A DNA stretch of 64,000 nucleotides. Origin: Geminicoccus roseus DSM 18922 (GTDB lineage Bacteria > Pseudomonadota > Alphaproteobacteria > Geminicoccales > Geminicoccaceae). Where the stretch lies: assembly GCF_000427665.1 (NCBI RefSeq), contig NZ_KE386572.1, forward strand, positions 1,698,196 to 1,762,195, read 5' to 3'. Shown here in pieces: positions 24,907 to 33,942 of the stretch. A program made the position numbers and the translations under genes. Numbering within the stretch: position 1 is the stretch's first letter; each line of letters starts with the position of its first letter. Under the pieces are notes generated by a model, which searched no databases, had not been told where the DNA came from, and was given only the letters and a program-made list of their open reading frames with translations.

Positions 24907-25608
24907 ATGGCGAAGGTCAAGCATCGTAAGCTTCGGCAGGAAATCATCGACGCCTGCCTGCGCATGACCGAACTCGGGATCAACCAGGGCACCGCCGGCA
25001 ACATCAGCGCCCGCATCGACGAAGGCATCATCATCACCCCGACCGGGATGCCCTACGAGGACCTGAAGCCTTCCGACCTGCCGGTGGTGTTTTGGGACGG
25101 CACCTACGAAGGCGAGCGGATGCCGTCCTCGGAGTGGCGCTTCCACTGGGACATCCAGCGCTCGCGCCGCGACATCGACGTGGTGGTGCACAACCATGCG
25201 ATGCATTGCGTGGCGCTGGCCTGCATGAACGCCGACATCCCACCCTTCCACTACATGGTCACCATCGCCGGCGGCCACGACATCCGCTGCGCGAAATACG
25301 CGCGCTACGGCACCCAGGAACTGTCCGACAACGCCATCGAGGCGCTGAAGGACCGCTATGCCTGCCTGCTCGCCAACCACGGCATGATCGCGATCGGCGG
25401 GACCGTGAAGAAGACCCTGGGCCTCGCCCACGAGGTGGAGGTCATGGCGGCGCAGTACTGGCGCGTCCTGGCGGCTGGCAAGGCGAAGCTCCTGAACGCC
25501 GAGCAGATGGACGACGTGCTGGTCCGCATCCGCAACTACGGCAAGCAGCCCGAAGACATCCTGGACGGCACGCCGCCCGCCATGGAGCCGCCGCCCAGGC
25601 GGCGCTGA
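24907..25608 (+). CDS. Class II aldolase (L-fuculose-phosphate aldolase-like)
   Basis: A 233-residue zinc-dependent aldolase/epimerase-fold protein. The phosphate-binding N-terminal segment GINQGTAGNISARI, the loop TPTGMPYEDLK, catalytic SSEWRFHWDIQ, metal-binding HNHAMHC and the later histidine LLANHGMIAIG are all in place. It cleaves a ketose-1-phosphate into dihydroxyacetone phosphate and an aldehyde. ATG 24907 follows AGGAAC. With the divergent FGGY kinase and the FucU mutarotase 3 kb downstream it suggests L-fucose or a related 6-deoxy sugar as substrate. Confidence 0.88.
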   Translation: MAKVKHRKLRQEIIDACLRMTELGINQGTAGNISARIDEGIIITPTGMPYEDLKPSDLPVVFWDGTYEGERMPSSEWRFHWDIQRSRRDIDVVVHNHAMHCVALACMNADIPPFHYMVTIAGGHDIRCAKYARYGTQELSDNAIEALKDRYACLLANHGMIAIGGTVKKTLGLAHEVEVMAAQYWRVLAAGKAKLLNAEQMDDVLVRIRNYGKQPEDILDGTPPAMEPPPRRR

Positions 25609-25612
25609 ACCC

Positions 25613-26074
25613 CTGAAGCTGTTCGCCCGCATCTGCGCGATCTATGGCCGGCCGGGCGTGGCCGGGCACTGCCTGCGCCTGCAGGACGAGCACGGCTTCG
25701 ACGTGAGCCTGGGCCTGGCGGCGCTGGTGGACGGCCAGGCCGGCCGGGCATGGTCGCCGCCCTTCCTGGCCGAGCTGCGTGCTACCGGATGGGACGAGCG
25801 CAGCGCCGTCACCAGCGCCCTGCGCCATGCCCGCCGCCTGGCCAAGCCCCTGGCCTCCGTCGACCCCGCCATGGCCGAGCTGCGCACCGCGATCCTGCGC
25901 CAGGAGCTTGAGGCGGAGCGGCTGGCGGTGGCGTGGCTGGAGGAGCGGCTGGGACCGCTGCCGGACCCGGACCGCACCGATCCGGTGACGGCTTCCGCCA
26001 ACCTGCGGCTGGTGACAGGCCCGAACCCGCCACAACACCTTCTCGATCCGCTGCTCGGGTTCGACGACGGTTGA
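25613..26074 (+). CDS. TIGR02444 family protein, probable CTG start
   Basis: A ~153-residue alpha-helical protein with the TIGR02444 (DUF2390) pattern: a Y/F-x-R-P-G-V-A start region followed by CLRLQDEHGFDVSLGLAAL, then W-x-x-x-F-L-A-E-L-R and a basic helix RHARRLAKPL. Function is unknown. The first annotated start, GTG 25658, would remove the conserved LFARICAIYGRPG segment, and no ATG, GTG or TTG exists upstream in frame. CTG 25613, four bases after the aldolase stop, gives MKLFARIC and keeps the whole domain; CTG 25619 is the only close alternative. Confidence 0.7.
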   Translation: MKLFARICAIYGRPGVAGHCLRLQDEHGFDVSLGLAALVDGQAGRAWSPPFLAELRATGWDERSAVTSALRHARRLAKPLASVDPAMAELRTAILRQELEAERLAVAWLEERLGPLPDPDRTDPVTASANLRLVTGPNPPQHLLDPLLGFDDG

Positions 26075-26140
26075 CAGGTGGCTGTCCCTGACCCGATCGA
26101 AGAACTGATCGGGTGGCATCGACTGGACCCAGCGGATCGC

Positions 26141-27055
26141 ATGGAACTGTACCTTCCGATCGCCGAGATGTCGGTGGACATGGTCGTCCTGCTGGGCCTG
26201 GGAGCCATCGTCGGATTCCTGTCCGGGATGTTCGGGGTGGGCGGCGGCTTCCTGATGACGCCGCTGCTGATCTTCATGGGGATCCCGCCGGCCGTCGCCG
26301 TGGGGACCCAGGCCCTGCAGATCCTGGCCTCCTCGTTCAGTTCCGTCCTCAACCACATCCAGCGCGGCTCGGTCGACCTGAAGATGGGCGCGGTGCTGGT
26401 GGGCGGGGGCATCCTGGGCTCCAGCCTCGGCATCGTGATCTTCCGGATCGTGCGCGACCTCGGCTATATCGACGTCACCATCGCGTTCTCCTACGTGATC
26501 CTGCTGGGCACGGTCGGCGCCACCATGCTCAACGAGAGCCTGCGCACCGTCCTGCAGACGATCCGGCCCCGTGGCTCCAGCCAGCCCAAGCGCAGCCAGC
26601 GCCACGGCTTCGCCCATCGCTGGCCGCTGAAGCTGCGCTTCCCCCGTTCGCGCCTCTACATCAGCGCGCTCCTGCCGGCGCTGATCGGGGGCGCGGTCGG
26701 CATCCTGACCGCGATCATGGGCGTGGGTGGCGGATTCGTGATGATCCCGGCCATGATCTACCTGATCAAGATGCCGGCATCGATCGTGGTCGGCACCTCC
26801 CTGTTCCAGATCACCTTCGTCGCGGCGCTGACCACCTTCCTGCAGGCCACCTTCAACCACACGGTCGACATCGTGCTGGGCCTCCTGCTGATCGTGGGCG
26901 GCGTCATCGGCGCCCAGATCGGCACCCGGGTCGCCCTGCAGCTGCGCGGCGAGTACATGCGCCTGGCCCTGGCGCTGCTGATCATCCTGGTCTGCCTGAA
27001 GCTGGTCTGGGACCTGATCTCGACCCCGACCTTCCCCTTTGAACTCGTGAACTGA
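26141..27055 (+). CDS. TauE/SafE-family sulfite or organosulfonate exporter
   Basis: A 304-residue membrane protein with two related four-helix halves, each carrying the family motif: GFLSGMFGVGGGFLMTPLLIF in the first and LTAIMGVGGGFVMIPAMIYL in the second. The family exports or moves small anions such as sulfite, sulfoacetate or 3-sulfolactate. The start ATG 26141 (MELYLPIAEMS) matches the conserved N-terminus of close relatives; a GTG at 26078 would extend it by 21 residues. It lies in the deoxy-sugar region, but no sulfur-metabolism gene is nearby. Confidence 0.86.
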   Translation: MELYLPIAEMSVDMVVLLGLGAIVGFLSGMFGVGGGFLMTPLLIFMGIPPAVAVGTQALQILASSFSSVLNHIQRGSVDLKMGAVLVGGGILGSSLGIVIFRIVRDLGYIDVTIAFSYVILLGTVGATMLNESLRTVLQTIRPRGSSQPKRSQRHGFAHRWPLKLRFPRSRLYISALLPALIGGAVGILTAIMGVGGGFVMIPAMIYLIKMPASIVVGTSLFQITFVAALTTFLQATFNHTVDIVLGLLLIVGGVIGAQIGTRVALQLRGEYMRLALALLIILVCLKLVWDLISTPTFPFELVN

Positions 27056-27147
27056 CCCAGGATCCGCCCCTTCGGGCACCGGGGCAGCCGGCCCGGGTTG
27101 TGCGGGAGGCGGGCGCGCGTGCCCGCCGCAGGGACGAGGTCGTCAGC

Positions 27148-28575
27148 ATGGTCGAACGGCTCGCGGTTGTCTGGGAGAGGCTTCGCACCGATCTCTGGCC
27201 GATCCCCCTCGGCATGCTGCTCCTGACGCTCCTGCTCTACCTGGCGACGGCCAGGATCGATGCGATGATCCCCGACGAGGTGGCGCTGCGCCAATGGTGG
27301 CTGAACAGCGGCAGCGGCGACGACGCGCGCAACCTGCTCTCGACGCTGGTCACCGCCATCATCACCATGTCGAGCCTGGTCTTTTCGATCACCGTGGTGG
27401 CGCTGTCCGTGGCGGCAAGCCAGTTCGGCTCCCGCCTGATCCGCAGCTACATGACTGATCCCTGGACCAAGCTGGCGCTCGGTCTGTTCACCATGACGGT
27501 CATGTACTGCGTCCTGGCGTTGCGCGAGGTCGGCGCCGACATGGCGCCCGAGGACGTCCCGCATCTGGTCGTCACGCTGGGGCTAGTCATGGGGCTGGGC
27601 TGCGTGCTGGCGCTCCTGTTCTTTCTCCAGACCCTGGCCCGCTCGCTGATGGCCGGCGAGGTGATACGGCGGGTCGCCCGCGAGCTGGAGCAGGGCGTCG
27701 GGGAACTGCCGCCGCTGACGGAACCGTCTGCCCGGGTGCCGGCGGCAGGTATGCTGCCCGTGGATTTCGAGGCGCGTGCCGTTTCCCTCACGTCACAGGA
27801 ACAGGGCTACATCCAGGCCATCCAGCACGAGCGCCTGGTCGATCTCGCGCGGGACCATGGCGTGCTGATCCGGCTGGCCGACCGCGCCGGAACCTTCGTG
27901 AGCAAGGGAGAGCGGCTGGCGGACGTTTGTCCGGCCGCGGCGGTGGGCCCGGGCTTCGCCCAGGCGCTTCAGGACGCCATTGTGATCGGCTCCAGGCGGA
28001 CCGCGAACCAGGATCTGGCCTACTCCATCCGCCATCTGGTCGACATCGCGCTGCGCGCCCTTTCACCGGCCATGAACGATCAGAACACCGCCATCGTGGT
28101 GATCGACCACCTGCGCGGGGCCCTGGCCCATCTCCTGGCGCGGCAGCTGCCGTCCGGGCTTCATCGCGACGCGGCGGGCGACGTGCGGGTGGTCGGCCGG
28201 CAGGTCAGCCATGGCGAGATCTTCGCCGCGGCGTTCCACCAGATCCGGCACGCGGCGGCCGGCTATCCCGCGGTGATCATCGCGCTGCTGCACGCTCTCG
28301 GCCGCCTGGCGGAGCATGTCCGCCTGCCGGAGCAGGGCGAGGCCCTGCTGCACCACGCCCGGCTCGCCGCCGCGGCCGGGCTCCGCGGCCTGGAGGAGCC
28401 CAGCGACCGCGCCGACATCGAGGCAGCGTTCGCCGCCGCGGAGCGCCGGCTGCGGGAATGTTCCGCCCATCCGGTGGGGAGGGACCGTCTGGCCGGCTGG
28501 AGCGGCAGGCACCTCCAGACATCCGGCTTCGGCCCGGCCGCAACCGCGGCCGGCAGCGCAGATGCCTCTTCTTGA
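27148..28575 (+). CDS. DUF2254 membrane protein
   Basis: A 475-residue predicted inner-membrane protein of DUF2254. It has four N-terminal membrane segments (around PIPLGMLLLTLLLYL, LVTAIITMSSLVFSITVVALS, LALGLFTMTVMYCVLAL and VVTLGLVMGLGCVLALLFFL in short stretches) and a soluble C-terminal half with the conserved DIALRALSPAMNDQNTA, a hallmark of the family. Function is unknown. ATG 27148 follows GAGG about nine bases upstream. The C-terminal 30 residues are low complexity. Confidence 0.85.
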   Translation: MVERLAVVWERLRTDLWPIPLGMLLLTLLLYLATARIDAMIPDEVALRQWWLNSGSGDDARNLLSTLVTAIITMSSLVFSITVVALSVAASQFGSRLIRSYMTDPWTKLALGLFTMTVMYCVLALREVGADMAPEDVPHLVVTLGLVMGLGCVLALLFFLQTLARSLMAGEVIRRVARELEQGVGELPPLTEPSARVPAAGMLPVDFEARAVSLTSQEQGYIQAIQHERLVDLARDHGVLIRLADRAGTFVSKGERLADVCPAAAVGPGFAQALQDAIVIGSRRTANQDLAYSIRHLVDIALRALSPAMNDQNTAIVVIDHLRGALAHLLARQLPSGLHRDAAGDVRVVGRQVSHGEIFAAAFHQIRHAAAGYPAVIIALLHALGRLAEHVRLPEQGEALLHHARLAAAAGLRGLEEPSDRADIEAAFAAAERRLRECSAHPVGRDRLAGWSGRHLQTSGFGPAATAAGSADASS

Positions 28576-28653
28576 GTGGCCCGGCATTCGCTATGGCCGT
28601 TGCCTGCGACCGCAACCAGACGAGAAGCGCCGGTTGGTGCCGAGGGAGGCTGA

Positions 28654-29094
28654 ATGCTCAAGGGAATCGATCCGCTCCTGAACGCGGACCTGCTCTACGC
28701 CCTGCGCGCCATGGGCCATGGCGACGACATCGTGATCGCCGATGCGCATTTCCCCTCGGAAACCATGGCGACGCGCCGGCTGATCCGCATGGATGCCGCC
28801 AACGGTCCGCGGGTGCTGGAAGCGATCCTCTCGGTGATGCCGCTGGACGACTTCGTCCCGGACCCGGCCCTGCGCATCGAGGTGGTGGGCGACGAGCAGT
28901 CGGTGCCGGAGGTGTGCGCCGAATATGCCAGGCAGGTCGACCGAGCGACCGCCGGGGCCGTCCAGCTCGGCCAGATCGAGCGCTTCGCCTTCTACGAGCG
29001 GTCGAAGAAGGCCTTTGCCGTGGTCGCGACCGGCGAAACCCGGCTCTATGGCTGCATCCTGCTCAAGAAGGGCGTGATCCGTCCGGACAGCTGA
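28654..29094 (+). CDS. fucU: RbsD/FucU-family sugar mutarotase
   Basis: A 146-residue decameric-type mutarotase that interconverts anomers of fucose or ribose to supply the right form to isomerases or kinases. The motif ALRAMGHGDDIVIADAHFP holds the catalytic histidine and aspartate, and YERSKKAFAVVATGE plus LYGCILLKKG are conserved FucU parts. ATG 28654 follows GAGGGAGG. It belongs functionally with the FGGY kinase and class II aldolase upstream, and is followed 11 bp later by the DUF1349 gene. Confidence 0.9.
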   Translation: MLKGIDPLLNADLLYALRAMGHGDDIVIADAHFPSETMATRRLIRMDAANGPRVLEAILSVMPLDDFVPDPALRIEVVGDEQSVPEVCAEYARQVDRATAGAVQLGQIERFAFYERSKKAFAVVATGETRLYGCILLKKGVIRPDS

Positions 29095-29105
29095 GGAGGA
29101 ATAGC

Positions 29106-29681
29106 ATGTTCTCGCGATGCCACTGGCTGAACGAGCCTGCCGACTGGCGGGTCGACGGCGACACGCTCCGGGTGGTGACCGGCCCGAAGACCGATTTCTG
29201 GCGCGAGACCTATTACGGCTTCACCCGCGACAGCGGCCATTTCTTCGGCGAGCGCGTGGAGGGCGACTTCACCGCGGAGATCCGGGTCCGGGCCCGCTAC
29301 GAGACCCTGTACGATCAGGCCGGGCTGATGGTGCGGGTCGACGAGGCGAACTGGGTCAAGGCAGGGATCGAGCTGTCGGACGGCCATCCGCTGCTCAGCA
29401 GCGTGCTGACCGTCGGTCGGTCGGACTGGGCGACGGGTCGCTTTGCCGGCGATCCCGGCGACTTCCGGCTGCGGGCGACGGTGGAGAAGGGCGTTCTGCG
29501 CCTGCAGGTCTCGACCGATGGCCGGACCTGGCCGCTGCTGCGCCTGGCGCCCTTCCCGGTGGCCGGTTCCTGCAGCGTCGGCCCGATGTGCTGCACGCCG
29601 GAGCGGGCCGGCCTGGAGGTCGAGTTCTCCGACTTCTCGATCGGTCCCCCGAACGGCAAGGACCTGCACGACCTTTCCTGA
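29106..29681 (+). CDS. DUF1349 (concanavalin-like) protein
   Basis: A 191-residue protein of DUF1349, a beta-sandwich fold. Conserved elements are [57 protein letters not shown] and [19 protein letters not shown]. There is no signal peptide, so it is cytosolic. It has an excellent ribosome site (GAGGAGGAAT) and follows fucU closely, suggesting an accessory role in sugar use, for example carbohydrate binding; this is inference. Confidence 0.82.
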   Translation: MFSRCHWLNEPADWRVDGDTLRVVTGPKTDFWRETYYGFTRDSGHFFGERVEGDFTAEIRVRARYETLYDQAGLMVRVDEANWVKAGIELSDGHPLLSSVLTVGRSDWATGRFAGDPGDFRLRATVEKGVLRLQVSTDGRTWPLLRLAPFPVAGSCSVGPMCCTPERAGLEVEFSDFSIGPPNGKDLHDLS

Positions 29682-29788
29682 AAACGTGTGCCGCCCACAC
29701 CGATGCATGGCAGCCATCGCTGCTTGCTGCGCTGCGGCATGAGGGTGGAATCTGGACCCGTTTTGGTTTATAGGGCCGGCCACGACTA

Positions 29789-29807
29789 CGCGAGCAACCT
29801 GCTCGCG
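29789..29807 (+). promoter_or_regulatory. Leader hairpin upstream of typA
   Basis: A perfect 8-bp inverted repeat (CGCGAGCA-ACC-TGCTCGCG) with a three-base loop lies 30 bases before the typA start, in the presumed leader. There is no U-tract, so it is not a terminator. Confidence 0.45.
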
Positions 29808-29836
29808 CCCCCCTATCACGGCCGAGCACCAGCTTC

Positions 29837-31660
29837 ATGGATCTGCGTAACATCGCGATCATCGCGCATGTCGACCACGGCAAGACCACGCTTGTCGACA
29901 AGCTTCTCCAGCAGTCCGGACTGTTCCGCGATAACCAGCAGGTCCAGGAACGGGCCATGGATTCCAACGACCTGGAGCGCGAGCGCGGGATCACGATCCT
30001 GGCCAAGTGCACCTCGGTTGCCTGGAAGGACGTCCGGATCAACATCGTCGACACGCCTGGCCACGCCGATTTCGGCGGCGAGGTCGAGCGCATCCTGGGC
30101 ATGGTCGACGGCGTGGTCCTCCTGGTCGATGCGTCGGAAGGCCCGATGCCGCAGACCAAGTTCGTGCTGGGCAAGGCGCTGCGCCTCGGCCTGCGCCCGA
30201 TCGTGGTGATCAACAAGGTCGACAAGCCCGACCAGCGCGCCCACGAGGTGCACGACGAGGTATTCGACCTGTTCGCGGCGCTGGACGCCACCAACGAGCA
30301 GCTGGACTTCCCGACCGTGTTCGCCTCGGCCAAGAACGGCTGGGCCGCCAACGACCCGGATGGCCCGCGCGAGAACCTGGCCCCGCTCTACGACCTGATC
30401 GTCTCGCATGTCCGCCCGCCGCAGGTGGACCTGGAGGCGCCGTTCTCGATGCTGGCCACCACGCTGGAGGTGAACCCCTATCTGGGCCGCCTGCTCACCG
30501 GCCGCATCACGTCCGGCCGCATCAAGCCGAACACCACGATCAAGGCGATGAGCCGCACCGGCGAACTGCTGGAGCAGGCCCGCGTCACCAAGATCCTGGC
30601 GTTCCGCGGCCTGGAGCGCACCCCGGTCGAGGAGGCCGAGGCGGGCGACATCATCGCGATCGCCGGCATCCAGAAGGCGACCGTGGCCGACACGCTGTGC
30701 GACCTGGCGGTTTCCGAGCCGATCCCGGCCCAGCCGATCGACCCGTCGACCATCGCGATGACCTTCTCGGTCAACGACAGCCCCTATGCCGGCCAGGAAG
30801 GCACCAAGGTCACCTCGCGGGTGATCCTGGACCGCCTCCGCCGCGAGGCCGAGGGCAACGTTGCGATCAAGGTCACCGAGAGCGCCGGCAAGGATGCCTA
30901 CGAGGTGTCGGGCCGGGGCGAGCTGCAGCTGGCCGTGCTGATCGAGCAGATGCGCCGCGAAGGCTACGAGATGTCGATCAGCCGCCCGCGCGTGCTGATG
31001 CAGGTCGACGAGGAGACCGGCCAGAAGCTCGAGCCGATCGAAGAGGTCACCATCGACGTCGACGAGGAATATTCCGGCATCGTCGTCGAGAAGCTGACCC
31101 AGCGCCGTTCCGAGCTGAAGGACATGCGCCCGGCCGGAGCCGGCAAGCAGCGCATCGTGTTTCACAGCCCATCGCGCGCCCTGATCGGCTATCTCGGCGA
31201 GTTCCTGACCGACACCCGGGGCACCGGCGTGCTCAACCGGATCTTCTTCGCCTTCGAGCCCTACAAGGGCACGATTGCGCAGCGCCACACCGGCGTGCTG
31301 ATCAGCAGCGAGCTGGGCGAGGCGGTCGCCTACGCGCTGAACTACATCTCCGAGCGCGGCCCGCTGTTCGTCAATCCCGGCGAGAAGCTCTATGCCGGGA
31401 TGATCATCGGCGAGCACACCCGGGAAAACGATCTCGAGGTCAACCCGATCAAGACCAAGAAGCTCACCAACATCCGCGCCGCCGGCAAGGACGACGCGAT
31501 CAACCTGACGCCGCCGATCCGGATGACCCTGGAAAAGGCGATCGCCTACATCGCCGATGACGAGCTGGTCGAGGTGACGCCCAAGGCGATCCGCCTGCGC
31601 AAGCGCTACCTGGACAGCAACGAGCGCAAGCGTATGTCCCGGCAGAGCGAAGCGGCCTGA
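29837..31660 (+). CDS. typA: Translational GTPase TypA/BipA
   Basis: A 607-residue ribosome-binding GTPase of the EF-G superfamily required for ribosome assembly and growth under stress such as low temperature. G1 AHVDHGKTT (residues ~10-18), G2 RGITI, G3 DTPGHADF and G4 NKVD are intact. The C-terminal domain specific to BipA is present ([25 protein letters not shown] and [17 protein letters not shown] in parts). It is a single gene with its own leader hairpin and a terminator-like repeat after it. Confidence 0.97.
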   Translation: MDLRNIAIIAHVDHGKTTLVDKLLQQSGLFRDNQQVQERAMDSNDLERERGITILAKCTSVAWKDVRINIVDTPGHADFGGEVERILGMVDGVVLLVDASEGPMPQTKFVLGKALRLGLRPIVVINKVDKPDQRAHEVHDEVFDLFAALDATNEQLDFPTVFASAKNGWAANDPDGPRENLAPLYDLIVSHVRPPQVDLEAPFSMLATTLEVNPYLGRLLTGRITSGRIKPNTTIKAMSRTGELLEQARVTKILAFRGLERTPVEEAEAGDIIAIAGIQKATVADTLCDLAVSEPIPAQPIDPSTIAMTFSVNDSPYAGQEGTKVTSRVILDRLRREAEGNVAIKVTESAGKDAYEVSGRGELQLAVLIEQMRREGYEMSISRPRVLMQVDEETGQKLEPIEEVTIDVDEEYSGIVVEKLTQRRSELKDMRPAGAGKQRIVFHSPSRALIGYLGEFLTDTRGTGVLNRIFFAFEPYKGTIAQRHTGVLISSELGEAVAYALNYISERGPLFVNPGEKLYAGMIIGEHTRENDLEVNPIKTKKLTNIRAAGKDDAINLTPPIRMTLEKAIAYIADDELVEVTPKAIRLRKRYLDSNERKRMSRQSEAA

Positions 31661-31680
31661 GCCGTTTCGCGGCTTTAAGA

Positions 31681-31712
31681 CGAGGAAGGCGGGAGCAATG
31701 CCGCCTTCCTCG
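31681..31712 (+). terminator. Hairpin downstream of typA
   Basis: A perfect 12-bp inverted repeat (CGAGGAAGGCGG / CCGCCTTCCTCG) with an eight-base loop, 20 bp after the typA stop. No U-run follows, so termination may be partial. Confidence 0.55.
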
Positions 31713-31864
31713 CCCAGGCGATCGGAGCGTCGTTTCCTGCTGATCGCAGAACCCCTCCAGGCAGCGCGTCCACTCCGCTTGGCGGTTAAATCACGCAGCT
31801 CGATATCTTTACGCCGTCCGAAGCCCTATATGTCGGGTCACAGCTCGACCTGACAGGCAGCGTC

Positions 31865-33745
31865 ATGGACCGCAAGCTTGCCGCCATCATCGCCGGGGAC
31901 GTGGTCGGCTACAGCAGGCTGATGGCCGAGGACGAGGCGGCGACCCACAGCGAGGTACGCTCGGCCTTCCGCGAGATCGTCGAGCCGATCGTGGAACGGC
32001 ACCGCGGCTGGACCTTCAAGCATACCGGCGACGGGTTCCTCACCGTCTTCGCCAGCGTGAATGCCGCGCTGGAGGCGGCGATCGAGATCCAGCAGGGCTT
32101 CGCCGCCAGCCGCCTCGACCTGCGCCTCGGCCTCAACCTGGGCGATGTCATCGAGGACGACGGCGACATCTTCGGCGACGGCGTGAACGTGGCGGCCCGG
32201 CTCCAGGCCATGGCCGAGCCAGGCAGCATCTATGCGAGCGCCGCCGTGATCCGTAGCGCGGACAAGGAGCATGCCGCGCAGTTCTGCCGGATCGGACACC
32301 GCCACGCCAAGAACCTGCCCCAGGCGATCGAGGTGTTCACGCTGCGCCCCGGCGATCCCGCCATGCGCCCGGCCGGCGTGGCGGTTGTCCATGGCGGCCG
32401 TCCCTGGCTGCACGCGCGCCCGACCTTGTATGCCAGCCTCTGCGCCGGCCTGGTCCTTACCGGCGTGATGGTCGGCGACAGCCGGCCCGGCCGCATCGCC
32501 GCAGGTGACCGGCAGCAGGCATCGTCGGAGCGCCTAGCCGCCGAAACCCGCCCGACCGTCGCGGTGCTGCCCTTCGACAATCTCAGCCCGGACGCCAGCC
32601 AGACCTATTTTGCCGACGGCCTGACCGAGGACGTGATCGCCAACCTGGCTCGGAACCGGGAATTGATGGTGATCGCGCGGAACTCGACCTTCGCCCTGGC
32701 CGACGAGCCTGCGGACATCCGCGAGGTCGGCGCGCGGCTGGGCGCCGAATACGTGGTGGAAGGCAGCGCCCGCCGTTCCGGCGACCAGCTGCGGGTGGTC
32801 GCGCAGCTGATCGATGCGGGGACCGGTATCCATCTCTGGTCCCACAGCTACGACCAGCGGATCGAGGACGTGTTCGCCGTCCAGGCCGACCTCACCGCGC
32901 GGATCGTTTCCTCGCTGGTCTCCTACGTCCGGCAGTCGGAAGCGGCGGCTGCGGTCAGCCGGCCTACCGAGAACCTGCGCGCCTATGACCTGGTGCTGCA
33001 GGCACGCGGGCGCCACAAGCACGGCCCGGCTGACCGGGCCGCCCTGCTGCAGGCGCGGGCGCTCTACGAGCGGGCCATCGGGCTGGATCCGGGCTATGCG
33101 GCCGCCCATGCCTATCTGGGCCTCACCTACATCGCCGAGTCGTTCGGACGTTCTGGCGCCGCCGCGATGGAGGGCCATGAACGAGGGCTGGCCCTGGCCC
33201 GGCAGGCGATCCGCCTGGAGCCCGACCTGCCCCTGGCCTACCAGGTCCTGAGCTTCGGCCTGGCCGGCAGCGGCGCCTATGCCGACAGCATGCGCGCGGC
33301 GCAGCGTGCGGTGGACCTGAACCCGAGTGATCCCGACAGCCTGATGGCGCTGGCCAAGGCGCAGCTCCGGTTCGGTGCCTATGCCGAAGCAGTCCTCAAT
33401 GCCGAGCGGGCGCGCCGGCTTCACCCGATGGCGCCGGAATACTACGCTTACATCTATGGCCAGGCGCTCTATGCGGCCGATCGGGCTGGCGAGGCGGACG
33501 AGGTGCTGGCGGAGTGCCTGCTGCGTGCGCCGCGTAATGCCGACTGCCTGAAGATCCATGCCGCCGTGCTGGTGCGGATGAACCGCCTGGACGAGGCGCG
33601 GGCAGTCATGATGCAGCTGCTGGACAGCGAGCCCGGCTTCTCGCTGGCGGCTGAGGAGGAGGGGCGGCGCTTTGGCGATTCGCCGCTGATGCAGCGCTTC
33701 CTGGCCGATCTCGACCAGGCCGAGGCGCCTCCCTCCGCGGCGTGA
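31865..33745 (+). CDS. Class III nucleotide cyclase with TolB-like and TPR regions
   Basis: A 626-residue signalling protein. Residues ~1-160 form a class III cyclase domain: metal aspartates in AGDVVGYSRLM and KHTGDGFLTVF, adenine-selecting lysine before HTGDG and aspartate in IFGDGVNVAARL, with the transition-state arginine in NVAAR, all consistent with active adenylate cyclase. One membrane helix follows near residues 185-205. The C-terminal part has a TolB N-domain/FlgO-like region (VAVLPFDNLSPDASQTYFADG) and TPR-type repeats (residues ~370-600), expected on the periplasmic side. Such proteins are common in rhizobial and rhodospirillar genomes; inputs are unknown. Confidence 0.88.
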   Translation: MDRKLAAIIAGDVVGYSRLMAEDEAATHSEVRSAFREIVEPIVERHRGWTFKHTGDGFLTVFASVNAALEAAIEIQQGFAASRLDLRLGLNLGDVIEDDGDIFGDGVNVAARLQAMAEPGSIYASAAVIRSADKEHAAQFCRIGHRHAKNLPQAIEVFTLRPGDPAMRPAGVAVVHGGRPWLHARPTLYASLCAGLVLTGVMVGDSRPGRIAAGDRQQASSERLAAETRPTVAVLPFDNLSPDASQTYFADGLTEDVIANLARNRELMVIARNSTFALADEPADIREVGARLGAEYVVEGSARRSGDQLRVVAQLIDAGTGIHLWSHSYDQRIEDVFAVQADLTARIVSSLVSYVRQSEAAAAVSRPTENLRAYDLVLQARGRHKHGPADRAALLQARALYERAIGLDPGYAAAHAYLGLTYIAESFGRSGAAAMEGHERGLALARQAIRLEPDLPLAYQVLSFGLAGSGAYADSMRAAQRAVDLNPSDPDSLMALAKAQLRFGAYAEAVLNAERARRLHPMAPEYYAYIYGQALYAADRAGEADEVLAECLLRAPRNADCLKIHAAVLVRMNRLDEARAVMMQLLDSEPGFSLAAEEEGRRFGDSPLMQRFLADLDQAEAPPSAA

Positions 33746-33909
33746 GCGGCGCTGCTCCGCCCCGCCCTGAAGCGGATCTCCACCCTCCCACCGGAACAGG
33801 CAGCGAGGCTGCCCTGGTGCCGACCAGGCTCGACCGGACGAGCGGGCAGGCCTGGCTGATCCCCCAGCATCGGTCGCCGGTTGACACCGATCGCGCCTGC
33901 ACCCAAAAG

Positions 33910-33927
33910 TCATCAGACGTCTGATGA
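33910..33927. promoter_or_regulatory. Perfect 18-bp palindrome, likely GntR operator
   Basis: TCATCAGACGTCTGATGA is fully self-complementary and lies 7 to 16 bases before the possible starts of the GntR regulator gene. GntR/HutC proteins bind such palindromes. A TTGACA box at 33881 lies upstream, so the site would overlap the promoter or start region and allow autorepression. Confidence 0.7.
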
Positions 33928-33942
33928 GTTGAGGTGCTGAGC

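Noticed and set aside
33796-33830. GGAAC box upstream of the GntR gene as another EcfG promoter
   Set aside because: No CGTT-like box at 16 or 17 bp; only CTGG is found.
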